Positions 18,534 to 25,933 are shown, counted from the stretch's first letter. The stretch: 26,758 nt of DNA from JAGWRA01 sp035534615 (GCA_035534615.1 DATLRO010000122.1:1-26758); one strand, 5' to 3'. Made by a program: numbers and translations. The notes: generated by a model not told the origin, from the sequence alone.

Positions 18534-20378
18534 CTATTCGACCGTCACGCTCTTGGCGAGGTTGCGGGGCTGGTCGACGTCGCAGCCGCGGCGGACGGCG
18601 ATGTAGTACGCGAGCAGCTGCAGCGGGACGACGAGGACGACCGGCTGGAGGAGCACCGGCGCGTGCGGCACGGTCAGGAGGACGTCGGCCGCCGGATCCA
18701 GCAGGCTGCGCACGTCCTCGTCTTCGCCGCTCGTGACGGCGATGACCGTGCCGCCGCGGGCTTTCGCTTCCTGGATGTTCCCGACCATCTTCTCGAAGAC
18801 CGCGTCGTGCGGCGCCAGGGCGACGACCGGCATCTTCTCGTCGATGAGCGCGATCGGGCCGTGCTTCATCTCGCCGGCCGGGTAGCCCTCGGCGTGGATG
18901 TACGAGATCTCCTTCAGCTTGAGCGCTCCTTCGAGCGCGATCGGGTAGTTCAGGCCGCGGCCGAGATACAGGAAATCCTTGCGGGTGTGGAAGCGCCCCG
19001 CCACTTCTTCGATCGTCGGCGCCTGCTTGAGCGCCTGTTCCACCAGCGCCGGCAGGTGCAGCAGCGCGTCGATGTGCGGCCGGACGACGCCCGGCGCGAG
19101 CACGCCGCGCACCTGTCCGAGATACAGGGCGAGCAGGTAGAGGGCGACCAGCTGCGACGTGAACGCCTTCGTGGACGCGACGCCGATCTCGGGCCCCGCG
19201 TGGGTGTACAGCGTGCCGTGGCTCTCGCGCGTCGCCATGCTGCCGACGACGTTGCAGATCGCGAGGGTGCGGGCCCCCTTGCGATGCGCCTCGCGCAGGG
19301 CGGCGAGCGTGTCCGCCGTCTCCCCCGATTGCGTGATGGCGATCGCCAGCACCTCCGGACCGGCCATCGGGTCGCGGTAGCGGTACTCCGACGCGTAATC
19401 GACGTCGACCGGCAGGCGGGCCAGCGCCTCAATCAGGTACTTGCCGATGAGCCCGGCGTGCCACGAGGTGCCGCAGGCGAGAATCGCCACCCGCGCCACC
19501 TGCCGGAACTCCTGGTCCGAAATGCTGATCTCCTCGAGAAACACCCGGTCGGTGTCGACCGACACGCGCCCGAGGACGGTGTCGCGCAGGGCGGCCGGCT
19601 GCTCGAAGATCTCCTTGAGCATGAAGTGCTTGTAGCCGGCCTTCTCCGCCATGATCGGATCCCACGTCACGCGCTGCGGCTGCCGCTCGAGCGGGTGGCC
19701 GTCGAAATCGGTGAAGCGGACCCCCTGCCGCGTGAGGACCGCGATCTCGCGGTCGCCCAGAAAGACGATGTCGCGGGTGTGGTTCAGGATCGCCGGCGTA
19801 TCGGAGGCGACGAAGTACTCGCCGTTGCCGAGCCCGACGACGAGCGGCGGGCCGTTGCGCGCGGCGACGATCTTCTCGGGATCGTCGGCCGACAGCAGCA
19901 CGAGGGCGTACTGTCCGCGCAGCCGCCGCAACGCCCGCTGCACGGCCTGTTCGAGGCCGTCGGTCCCCATCTCGCGCTCCACCAGGTGCGCGACGATTTC
20001 CGTGTCGGTCTCGGTGACGAACTTGTGCCCCTGCGCCTTCAGCTCGCGCTTGAGATCCAGGTAGTTCTCGATGATGCCGTTGTGGATGACCACGATCCGG
20101 CCGGTGCAGTCGCGGTGGGGATGGGCGTTCTCCTCCGTCGGCCGGCCGTGCGTGGCCCAGCGCGTGTGCCCGATGCCGTAGGTGCCGTCGATCGGCGCGG
20201 CGGCGATCGCCTCCTCGAGCCGCGCGAGCTTGCCGGCGCTGCGCCGGATCGTCACGGTCCCGTCGCGCACGACGGCGACGCCGGCCGAGTCGTACCCGCG
20301 GTACTCGAGCCGGCGCAGGCCGTCGAGCAGGACGGGCAGGACCGGCTTGTCGCCGATGTAACCGATGATGCCGCACAT
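18534..20378 (-). CDS. glmS: Glutamine-fructose-6-phosphate aminotransferase (isomerizing)
   Basis: GlmS makes glucosamine 6-phosphate from fructose 6-phosphate and glutamine, the first step toward UDP-GlcNAc for peptidoglycan and lipid A. The 614-residue product has the expected length. Cys2 in MCGIIGYIGD is the N-terminal amidotransferase nucleophile, followed by LEYRGYDSAGVA and IGHTRWATHGRPTEENAHPH. Two SIS domains follow, with ACGTSWHAGL, ITQSGETADTLAALREA and VASTKAFTSQ, and the protein ends with the family's NLAKSVTVE. It sits downstream of glmU on the same strand, 164 bases apart. A short hairpin with a GGA loop lies just before the ATG. The glmS ribozyme of Firmicutes is not apparent. 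Confidence 0.98.
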   Translation of the reverse strand: MCGIIGYIGDKPVLPVLLDGLRRLEYRGYDSAGVAVVRDGTVTIRRSAGKLARLEEAIAAAPIDGTYGIGHTRWATHGRPTEENAHPHRDCTGRIVVIHNGIIENYLDLKRELKAQGHKFVTETDTEIVAHLVEREMGTDGLEQAVQRALRRLRGQYALVLLSADDPEKIVAARNGPPLVVGLGNGEYFVASDTPAILNHTRDIVFLGDREIAVLTRQGVRFTDFDGHPLERQPQRVTWDPIMAEKAGYKHFMLKEIFEQPAALRDTVLGRVSVDTDRVFLEEISISDQEFRQVARVAILACGTSWHAGLIGKYLIEALARLPVDVDYASEYRYRDPMAGPEVLAIAITQSGETADTLAALREAHRKGARTLAICNVVGSMATRESHGTLYTHAGPEIGVASTKAFTSQLVALYLLALYLGQVRGVLAPGVVRPHIDALLHLPALVEQALKQAPTIEEVAGRFHTRKDFLYLGRGLNYPIALEGALKLKEISYIHAEGYPAGEMKHGPIALIDEKMPVVALAPHDAVFEKMVGNIQEAKARGGTVIAVTSGEDEDVRSLLDPAADVLLTVPHAPVLLQPVVLVVPLQLLAYYIAVRRGCDVDQPRNLAKSVTVE

Positions 20379-20403
20379 GTTCAGACGGGGCTCCGCCCCG
20401 AAC
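20379..20403 (-). promoter_or_regulatory. Hairpin immediately upstream of the glmS start codon
   Basis: CGGGGC (20395-20400 on the minus strand) pairs with GCCCCG (20386-20391) around the loop GGA, and flanking GTT/AAC can extend the stem. It begins 7 bases before the ATG and holds the only Shine-Dalgarno-like GGAG. It might hamper ribosome binding, or be an inert GC-rich palindrome; no ligand or protein control can be inferred. Confidence 0.3.
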
Positions 20404-20454
20404 CCCGGCTCCCGTGGTTACGCTCGCGGCCCGGCTCGCTCCACTCCGGTCGCG

Positions 20455-20471
20455 GGCGCGCGGTGCGCGCC
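20455..20471. repeat. GC-rich inverted repeat between glmU and glmS
   Basis: GGCGCGC (20455-20461) and GCGCGCC (20465-20471) form a 7-bp perfect stem with a three-base loop. It lies after the glmU stop and before glmS. There is no T tract, so it is at most a weak or Rho-assisted terminator or an RNA-processing site. Confidence 0.4.
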
Positions 20472-20507
20472 GCCCGGCTGCGCCCGGCGTCCGAGCCCCG
20501 GGTGGCT

Positions 20508-20523
20508 GAACGCCTGAGCGCCT
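20508..20523. repeat. Two more units of the GARCGCCY octamer between glmU and glmS
   Basis: GAACGCCT (20508) and GAGCGCCT (20516) match units of the array between gyrB and gyrA (12760-12799). They lie about 20 bases downstream of the glmU stop in the sense direction of that gene. Recurrence in two unrelated gaps suggests a dispersed intergenic repeat. Confidence 0.6.
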
Positions 20524-20542
20524 GGCACCGAGTCCCGGGTCC

Positions 20543-21925
20543 CTATTCCCTGGGCGCCTTCTTGCGCTTCTTAACCCAGTCTTCGATGTTGCGCTGCCTG
20601 CCGGCGCTGACGGCCAGGGCGCCGGGCGGCACGTTCTCGCGCACGGTCGCGCCGCTCCCCACGTAGGCGCCTTTGCCGATCGTCACCGGGGCGACGAGCT
20701 GCGAGTCGCTGCCGATGAACGCCTCGTCTTCGATGACCGTCCGATGCTTCCGGACGCCGTCGTAGTTGCACGTAATCGTCCCGGCGCCGACGTTGACGCG
20801 CTCGCCGATGACGGCGTCGCCGAGATACGCGTGGTGCATGGCCTTCGAGCCGGCGCCGAGCGTGGTCTTCTTCAGCTCGACGAAGTTGCCGACGCGTGCC
20901 TGCTCCCCGACCGCGGCGTCGGCGCGCAGGTGCGCGAACGGGCCGATCACGGCGCCGGCGGCGACGGTCGCGTCGATGATGACGCAGTGATTGTTGATCG
21001 TCACGTCGTCGGCGATCGTCGAATTCACGATGCGGCTCCCGGCGTGAATCTCGCAGCGGGCGCCGATCCGCGTCCGCCCTTCGAGCATCACACACGGGTG
21101 GATGACGGTGTCGGCCCCCACCGCGACATCCTCGTCGATGTACGCCGTCGCCGGATCGTCGATCGTCACGCCGGCTGCCATCAGGGCGTCGTTCTTCTTG
21201 AGTGTCACGAGCCTGCCCACCTCTGCCAGTTCGCTCCGGCTGTTGATGCCCCGGATCTCGCCGGCGTCTGCGACCGTCACCGTCTCGACGCGCAGGCCCC
21301 GCCGCCGGAGCACGGTCACGATGTCCGGCAGGTAGTACTCGCCCTGCGCATTGCCCGCGTCGATCGACCGGATGGCGTCGAACACGGACGCCAGCGAGAA
21401 CGCGTAGACGCCGCCGTTGATCTCCCGGATCGCCCGCTCGGCCGGCGAGGCGTCCCGCTCCTCGACGATCCGCGCCAGCTGGCCGTCGTGCCGCACGATC
21501 CGGCCGTAGCCGTGCGGGTCGTCCACGACCGCGGTCAGGACCGTGGCCGCCGCCCGCGTGTCGTCGTGATGCGCAATGAGCCGCGTCAGCGTGCGCGGCG
21601 TCAGCCGCGGCACGTCGCCCGAGAGCAGCACCAGTGTCCCGGTCGCGCCGGCCAGCAGCGGCTCCGCCTGGAGCAGCGCGTGCGCCGTCCCCAGCTGGGG
21701 CTCCTGAACAGCGTACTGGAGTCCGGGCCGGCCCGCCAGTGCCCGGCGCACCTCGTCCGCACCGTGGCCGACGACGAGGATGATCGAGTGCGGCGCGAGC
21801 GCTTCGGCGGCCCGCAGCACGTGCTCGATCAGGGGGTGGCCGCCCAGCCGGTGCAGAATCTTCGGACGCGCCGAGCGCATCCGGGTTCCCTTGCCGGCAG
21901 CGAGAATGACGACGTGCGTGTCCAT
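20543..21925 (-). CDS. glmU: Bifunctional GlcNAc-1-phosphate uridylyltransferase / glucosamine-1-phosphate acetyltransferase GlmU
   Basis: GlmU acetylates glucosamine 1-phosphate and then couples it to UTP to give UDP-GlcNAc. The 460-residue product is of normal length. The N-terminal nucleotidyltransferase has LAAGKGTRMRSARPKILHRL (8-27) and GTAHALLQAEPLL, LLSGDVPRLT, EINGGVYAF. The C-terminal left-handed beta-helix acetyltransferase has repeated hexapeptides, with HHAYLGDAVIGERVNVGAGT and NYDGVRKHRT. It lies 37 bases after a TPR gene and upstream of glmS, so both steps of the pathway are encoded together. The ATG at 21925 has no clear Shine-Dalgarno sequence, perhaps relying on coupling with the gene before it. 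Confidence 0.98.
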   Translation of the reverse strand: MDTHVVILAAGKGTRMRSARPKILHRLGGHPLIEHVLRAAEALAPHSIILVVGHGADEVRRALAGRPGLQYAVQEPQLGTAHALLQAEPLLAGATGTLVLLSGDVPRLTPRTLTRLIAHHDDTRAAATVLTAVVDDPHGYGRIVRHDGQLARIVEERDASPAERAIREINGGVYAFSLASVFDAIRSIDAGNAQGEYYLPDIVTVLRRRGLRVETVTVADAGEIRGINSRSELAEVGRLVTLKKNDALMAAGVTIDDPATAYIDEDVAVGADTVIHPCVMLEGRTRIGARCEIHAGSRIVNSTIADDVTINNHCVIIDATVAAGAVIGPFAHLRADAAVGEQARVGNFVELKKTTLGAGSKAMHHAYLGDAVIGERVNVGAGTITCNYDGVRKHRTVIEDEAFIGSDSQLVAPVTIGKGAYVGSGATVRENVPPGALAVSAGRQRNIEDWVKKRKKAPRE

Positions 21926-21962
21926 GGCGGCAGCGCGGCGTCCGGGCCGCGGGTGCGCCCCC

Positions 21963-22619
21963 TTAATGGGCGGGGCGACTCCTGGGGAAGCGGCGGCGGT
22001 CCGGGCCGGCCGGAGTGTCCAGCAGGGCGCGGGCGTCCGGATGGAGGCGCAGCGCGTCCAGGTCCGGATCCTGTCGCGCCCGCGCCCGGTTTTCCGGGTT
22101 GAGGGCGATCGACTGCTGAAGATGGATCAGCGCCGCGGCCGGGTCGCTGCGCAGCGTGTGGACCACCGCGAGCATGTAGAGCGCGTGGTCGTTCTGCGGA
22201 TCGGCCTCGAGCGCGGCCCGCAGGTGCGGCAGCGCCTGATGGGGCGCCCCGGCGTTCAGCGCCAGCGTCGCCGCGTAGATCCGTTCCTGGAGCGTCCGGG
22301 GGGTGGATTCGACCGGCGAGGCCTGCCGTTCGCAGATCTTGAGGTACAAGCGGGCGCGCTCCCGCAGATCGAGCTCCTCCGGATGCTGTTCGAGGACGGC
22401 GCTGAGCAGTTCGGCGGCGCGGCGATACTCGCGCTGCTGGAAAGCCTGCATGCCGCGGTCGTACAGCGCCACCGCTTCCTGGAAGGCGGCGCGGCGCCGG
22501 ATCGCCGCTTCGTCCACGATTTCTGCCGGCCGGGGCGGGGCGACCGGAGGTCGACGCGCGACCGACTTCTTGCTCTGGGGCTTGGTGGGATCGGAGTGAT
22601 CCCGCCGCTGCTTCGCCAT
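21963..22619 (-). CDS. TPR-repeat protein of unknown role
   Basis: The 218-residue product begins with a basic, Pro-rich leader (MAKQRRDHSDPTKPQSKKSV) without a signal peptide, so it is probably cytoplasmic. Two to three tetratricopeptide-like helical pairs follow: YDRGMQAFQQREYRRAAELL with AVLEQHPEELD, then YAATLALNAGAPHQALPHLR with AALEADPQND, and YMLAVVHTLRSDPAAALIHL. It ends with DPDLDALRLHPDARALL, a common end of bacterial TPR proteins. TPRs bind partner proteins; the partner here is unknown. I chose ATG 22619 because GGGAGG lies 5 bases upstream; a longer in-frame start at 22703 adds 28 unlikely residues. It lies just upstream of glmU and is probably cotranscribed with it. Confidence 0.85.
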   Translation of the reverse strand: MAKQRRDHSDPTKPQSKKSVARRPPVAPPRPAEIVDEAAIRRRAAFQEAVALYDRGMQAFQQREYRRAAELLSAVLEQHPEELDLRERARLYLKICERQASPVESTPRTLQERIYAATLALNAGAPHQALPHLRAALEADPQNDHALYMLAVVHTLRSDPAAALIHLQQSIALNPENRARARQDPDLDALRLHPDARALLDTPAGPDRRRFPRSRPAH

Positions 22620-22831
22620 GCAGCCTCCCGGCAGCGCGCAGGAACGTGAAGCCGTTCGGTGGCTCCGGTGAAAATGTAACGGCGAGCGCCGTAACACTAA
22701 CAAAATAGAAGCCCAACGGTCAAGCGGTCGCGCCGGAGCGGCTGGTCAGGACCGGCATGGGCTATCTGCGGGAAGGCCATGAAGCCCGCGCGGGTGGCCG
22801 TCTCGATAGCGCCAAGATAGGGATGGAGTAT
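22620..22831. other. Intergenic gap between rsmI and the TPR gene, with GTTAC direct repeats
   Basis: This gap of about 210 bases separates two minus-strand genes. On the minus strand GTTAC occurs twice around a GGCGCTCGCC palindrome (about 22676-22695), 15 bases apart. A TTGACC further upstream (minus strand, about 22716-22721) could be a -35, but no convincing -10 follows at 16-18 bases. The patch 22684-22711 is AT-richer than its surroundings. I see no gene here. Confidence 0.4.
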
Positions 22832-23686
22832 CTATTGGTCGACAGACCTATGTTTCTGCTCCTCGACGAGCTTGTAAATCTCACGCGCCGGCTTTTCGTG
22901 CCGTTCCGCGAGCGCCGCGATGGCGGCGCGCCTGTTCATGCCCTCGTTTTCTGTCAATCGACAGAATTCTGCATAGACCTCGGCGGAATCAAAGGCCTGG
23001 CTTGCAGCCCGGGAGGGAGCCGGCGCGGGTGGAATCACGACCGTGAACTCTCCCCGTGGGTTCGCCAGGTGGGCCAGTACCTCTGAGACAGGCCCACGAA
23101 GCCACTCTTCATGAGCCTTGGTCATCTCGCGGCCGACCGTAATTGGTCTATCGCCAAATATTGTAAGCATCGCAGCCAGCGTCGCGCGAACACGGTGGGG
23201 AGCTTCGAACAGAACGACCGGCCTGGCTTCGCCAGCCAGGGCGCCAAGCCACTTAGTTAGGTCTTTTGACCTTGGCGGTGGAAACCCAACAAAGGTGAAC
23301 TCCGTGAACGGCAGACCGGCACCGACCAGTGCGGTCAGGATGGCGCTCGGCCCCGGGACCGGCGTCACCGGAATCCCTTCCGCAATCGCTGCCTGAATCA
23401 GCCGCATCCCCGGATCGGACACTCCGGGCGTGCCGGCGTCCGACACGAGCGCGATTTGGTCACCTGCCAGAAGTCTGGCGATCAGCGCAGGCGTCTTGCG
23501 CCCTTCATTGTGCTCGTGGAGGCTGGTGGTGGGAGTGGTCAGGCCGTACCGGGCGAGCAGTCCGGCCGTTCGCCGCGTGTCTTCGGCAGCAATCACTGCC
23601 ACCTCACGCAGAATCCGCACCCCTCGCATGGTCACATCCTCGAGGTTGCCGATCGGCGTCGAGACGACGTAGAGGATGCCGGGCAT
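22832..23686 (-). CDS. rsmI: 16S rRNA (cytidine-2'-O) methyltransferase RsmI
   Basis: RsmI methylates the 2'-O of a cytidine in the decoding region of 16S rRNA. The 284-residue product belongs to the tetrapyrrole-methylase fold. Seen in order: LYVVSTPIGNLEDVTMRGVR (5-24), EDTRRTAGLLARYG, SLHEHNE, LVSDAGTPGVSDPGMRL, PVPGPSAILTAL, GFPPPRSKDL and LFEAPHRV. The C-terminal helical domain (MNRRAAIAALAERHEKPARE then IYKLV) is typical. The ATG at 23686 has no Shine-Dalgarno sequence, and a -10 element lies only about 15 bases upstream. Base composition is visibly less GC-rich than in neighbours, notably around 23140-23300, which could reflect different history. Confidence 0.97.
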   Translation of the reverse strand: MPGILYVVSTPIGNLEDVTMRGVRILREVAVIAAEDTRRTAGLLARYGLTTPTTSLHEHNEGRKTPALIARLLAGDQIALVSDAGTPGVSDPGMRLIQAAIAEGIPVTPVPGPSAILTALVGAGLPFTEFTFVGFPPPRSKDLTKWLGALAGEARPVVLFEAPHRVRATLAAMLTIFGDRPITVGREMTKAHEEWLRGPVSEVLAHLANPRGEFTVVIPPAPAPSRAASQAFDSAEVYAEFCRLTENEGMNRRAAIAALAERHEKPAREIYKLVEEQKHRSVDQ

Positions 23687-23700
23687 GCGGGCGCCGGATT

Positions 23701-23709
23701 ATTGTACCA
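23701..23709 (-). promoter_or_regulatory. Extended -10 promoter of rsmI, giving a nearly leaderless mRNA
   Basis: On the minus strand TGG followed directly by TACAAT (23701-23706, five of six matches) forms an extended -10; no -35 is visible at the usual spacing. A start about 7 bases downstream would be near 23694, leaving a leader of about 8 bases. That fits the absence of a Shine-Dalgarno sequence before the ATG at 23686. Confidence 0.5.
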
Positions 23710-23823
23710 TTCAGGGATCGCACCCGCGGGCTCAGCCGGTCAGAGCCGCTCCAGCCGCGCGGACACTCTAGGGACGCTCCACGGTCGCTCCATCGCGGGA
23801 CACCGGTCGGGCCTCGGTCGGCC

Positions 23824-25485
23824 ATGCATTCATCAGAACCCCTCTCGCACTTCGTAGACGACTATCTCGGCTATCTGCACGAGACCCAGCCGACCGGCGC
23901 GGCGCTGGACGGGGTCCACGCCCATGACGACCTGCTGGAGGATCTCGCCCGGCCGGCCATCGAAGCGCAGGTCCGCACGCTGGCCGGGTTCCGCCGGCGC
24001 CTGGACGAAATCGATTCCCGGGGGCTGACGGCCATCGAGCGGATCGAGCAGCCGATTCTCGCGGCCAACGTCCGGGCGCGCGCCTACGAGCTGGAAGAAG
24101 TCCGTGCCTGGGAACGCAACCCGCAGTACTACGCCGACCTCCTGGCGTCGAGCCTCGCCGGCCAGGCGCTGTTCGGGTACGCGCCGGTGTCGGAGCGGGC
24201 GCGGCGGACGCTGTCCAAGCTGCGGCAGGTGCCGCGGCTGATTCAGGCGGCGCGCGACAACATCAAGGACCCGCCCGGCATCTTCGTGAAGGTCGGGCTC
24301 GAGGCGTTCCGCGGCGCGCTGAAGTTCGTCGACGCGGATCTGCCCCGCGCCTTCGCGGACGTGGACGACCTCCACCTGCTGGGCGACCTGGCCGACGCGC
24401 AGGCCGAGGCGGTGCAGACGCTCGGCCAGTACGTCGCGTACCTCGAGGACGAGCAGGCGCCGCGCGCGCGGGCGTCGTTTCGCCTGGGCCGGGCCCGGTT
24501 CGAGCAGAAGCTGAAGCTGGACGAAGGGGTGGGGCTGGACGTCGATCGCCTGCTCGCCATCGCGACGCGCGAGTTGCGCGCCACGCAGGAAGAGTTCCGG
24601 ACGGTGGCCGGCCGGCTCAACGGCGGCGACCCGATGGCGGCGTGGTGGCGCAGCAAGGCGCAGCATCCGAAGGCGGGGGGGCTGGTCGAGGCGGCCCGGC
24701 AGCAGCTGCAGGAGCTCGTCCGGTTCCTGGAGCGGCGGGGACTCGTCACGCTGCCGGAGGGCGAGCCGGTGCTGGTCGCGCCGACGCCGGAGTTCTATCG
24801 CTGGTCGTCCGCGAGCATGTGGACGCCCGGGCCGTTCGAGACGCGGCCGGGGCAGGCCTACTACTACCTGACCGACGTCGACCCGGCGTGGCCGGCCGAC
24901 CGCCAGGAAGAGCACCTGCGCGACTTCAACGACGCGACGCTCTGGGCGATTTCCATTCACGAGGTCTACCCGGGGCACTTCCTGCACTACCAGCACCTGC
25001 GGCGCGTGCCGTCGAAGGTGCGCAAGTCGATCATGTTCGCCCCGACGTCGTTCGTCGAAGGGTGGGCGCACTACTGCGAGCAGATGATGGTCGAGGCGGG
25101 ATTCGGCGACCGCGATCCGGCCATCCAGCTCGGCCAGCTCGCCGAGGCCCTCATCCGTCTCGCGCGCTTCATCGTCGGCATCCGGCTGCACGCCGAGGAT
25201 CTGTCGGTGGAGCAGGGCGTCCGGTTCTTCCGGGACGAGGCGTTCATGGAGGAAGGAAACGCGCGGCGCGAGGCCGAGCGCGGCACGTTCGACCCGACGT
25301 ACCTCGTGTACTCGCTCGGGAAGCTGATGCTGCTGAAGCTGCGGCGCGACTGCCGGCAGCAGCAGGGGAAGGCGTTTTCGCTGCGCGCGTTCCACGACAC
25401 GCTGCTCGCCCAGGGGACCGCGCCGTTCTGGGCGCACCGGCGGCTGCTGCTCGGTCCGGACGAGGCGGGCGACCTCGTCGAGTGA
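23824..25485 (+). CDS. DUF885 family protein, putative zinc metallopeptidase
   Basis: DUF885 proteins are mostly helical and resemble M3/M32-type carboxypeptidases; their substrates are largely unknown. The 553-residue product carries the family's metal-site signature HEVYPGH (His379 to His385, an HExxPGH form of HExxH) in SIHEVYPGHFLHYQHLRR, followed by EGWAHYCEQMM (Glu412 onward), the likely third ligand region, and a conserved C-terminal YSLGKLMLLKLRRD. I chose ATG 23824 because similarity to the family begins there. The frame stays open upstream to 23329 but overlaps rsmI and looks non-protein. No Shine-Dalgarno sequence and no signal peptide are visible, so it is probably cytoplasmic. 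It is divergent from rsmI. Confidence 0.88.
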   Translation: MHSSEPLSHFVDDYLGYLHETQPTGAALDGVHAHDDLLEDLARPAIEAQVRTLAGFRRRLDEIDSRGLTAIERIEQPILAANVRARAYELEEVRAWERNPQYYADLLASSLAGQALFGYAPVSERARRTLSKLRQVPRLIQAARDNIKDPPGIFVKVGLEAFRGALKFVDADLPRAFADVDDLHLLGDLADAQAEAVQTLGQYVAYLEDEQAPRARASFRLGRARFEQKLKLDEGVGLDVDRLLAIATRELRATQEEFRTVAGRLNGGDPMAAWWRSKAQHPKAGGLVEAARQQLQELVRFLERRGLVTLPEGEPVLVAPTPEFYRWSSASMWTPGPFETRPGQAYYYLTDVDPAWPADRQEEHLRDFNDATLWAISIHEVYPGHFLHYQHLRRVPSKVRKSIMFAPTSFVEGWAHYCEQMMVEAGFGDRDPAIQLGQLAEALIRLARFIVGIRLHAEDLSVEQGVRFFRDEAFMEEGNARREAERGTFDPTYLVYSLGKLMLLKLRRDCRQQQGKAFSLRAFHDTLLAQGTAPFWAHRRLLLGPDEAGDLVE

Positions 25486-25508
25486 GCGGCCGGCGGGGCG
25501 TCACGCGA

Positions 25509-25537
25509 TTGACGGCTGGTCGGGAATGCGGTACGCT
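25509..25537 (+). promoter_or_regulatory. Candidate promoter of the FmdB-type gene
   Basis: TTGACG (25509-25514, five of six matches) is followed after 17 bases by TACGCT (25532-25537, three of six, preceded by GG). The predicted start near 25544 leaves a leader of about 13 bases and there is no Shine-Dalgarno sequence. The -10 is weak, and the gene could instead be read from the DUF885 transcript, which ends 71 bases before the ATG. Confidence 0.35.
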
Positions 25538-25556
25538 GATCGATGGTTTTGCGCCA

Positions 25557-25850
25557 ATGCCCCTCTACGAATACCTCTGTGACGCGTGCGGGCACCGGTT
25601 CGAGATCATCCAGAAATATTCGGATCCCCCGGTCGGCACGTGCCCTCAGTGCGGTGGGACCGTCAGCAAGCAGATTTCGTCGCCGGCCATCCAGTTCCGG
25701 GGCACCGGCTTCTATGTGACCGACTACCCCAAGCACGACGCCTCCCGGCCAGCGCCCGGGAAGGACAAGAGCTCTCCCTCGGCTGATTCCTCATCTACGT
25801 CCGGCTCGCCGGCGCCCGCGCCGGCAGCCTCCTCGACCAAGGACTCCTAG
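25557..25850 (+). CDS. FmdB-type zinc-ribbon protein
   Basis: The 97-residue product opens with MPLYEYLCDACGHRFEIIQK and has two CxxC pairs (Cys8, Cys11, Cys29, Cys32) that form the single zinc ribbon of the FmdB/CxxC_CXXC_SSSS family. This is followed by the family's ISSPAIQFRGTGFYVTDY. The last 35 residues are a Ser/Pro/Ala-rich, Lys-containing low-complexity tail, probably disordered. FmdB was named as a possible regulator of formamidase and amidase genes, but the true role of most members is unknown. The ATG at 25557 is fixed by the family's invariant MPxYEY start. It lies downstream of the DUF885 gene and converges on galU. Confidence 0.92.
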   Translation: MPLYEYLCDACGHRFEIIQKYSDPPVGTCPQCGGTVSKQISSPAIQFRGTGFYVTDYPKHDASRPAPGKDKSSPSADSSSTSGSPAPAPAASSTKDS

Positions 25851-25873
25851 CCTTATTCCTATTCTGCTGGCAG

Positions 25874-25900
25874 CCCTCTTCCGCCTCGTGCGGAAGAGGG
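25874..25900. terminator. Hairpin between convergent FmdB-type gene and galU
   Basis: CCCTCTTCCGC (25874-25884) pairs perfectly with GCGGAAGAGGG (25890-25900) around a five-base loop, an 11-bp stem. It starts 23 bases after the FmdB-type stop and 33 bases beyond the galU stop. Its place between converging genes suggests a bidirectional terminator. Neither side has a run of T, so it may be a folded 3' end rather than a classical intrinsic terminator. Confidence 0.65.
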
Positions 25901-25933
25901 TCCCTCAATCCCCAATCCCGACCCCTGGGCTGG

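Noticed and set aside
16598..18736. 712-codon plus-strand frame opposite pcrA
   Set aside because: Shadow; PcrA motifs are complete on the minus strand.
20379..20542. glmS ribozyme or riboswitch upstream of glmS
   Set aside because: The gap is short and GC-rich, and nothing resembling the conserved ribozyme core could be recognised.
18483..20666. 727-codon plus-strand frame opposite glmS
   Set aside because: Shadow; GlmS is complete on the minus strand.
23329..23823. Upstream extension of the DUF885 open frame
   Set aside because: It overlaps rsmI antisense, has Arg/Ser/Pro-rich composition and no family similarity; the true start is at or near 23824.
24642..25556. Upstream extension of the FmdB-type frame through the DUF885 gene
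   Set aside because: Out-of-frame reading of DUF885; the family start MPLYEY lies at 25557.
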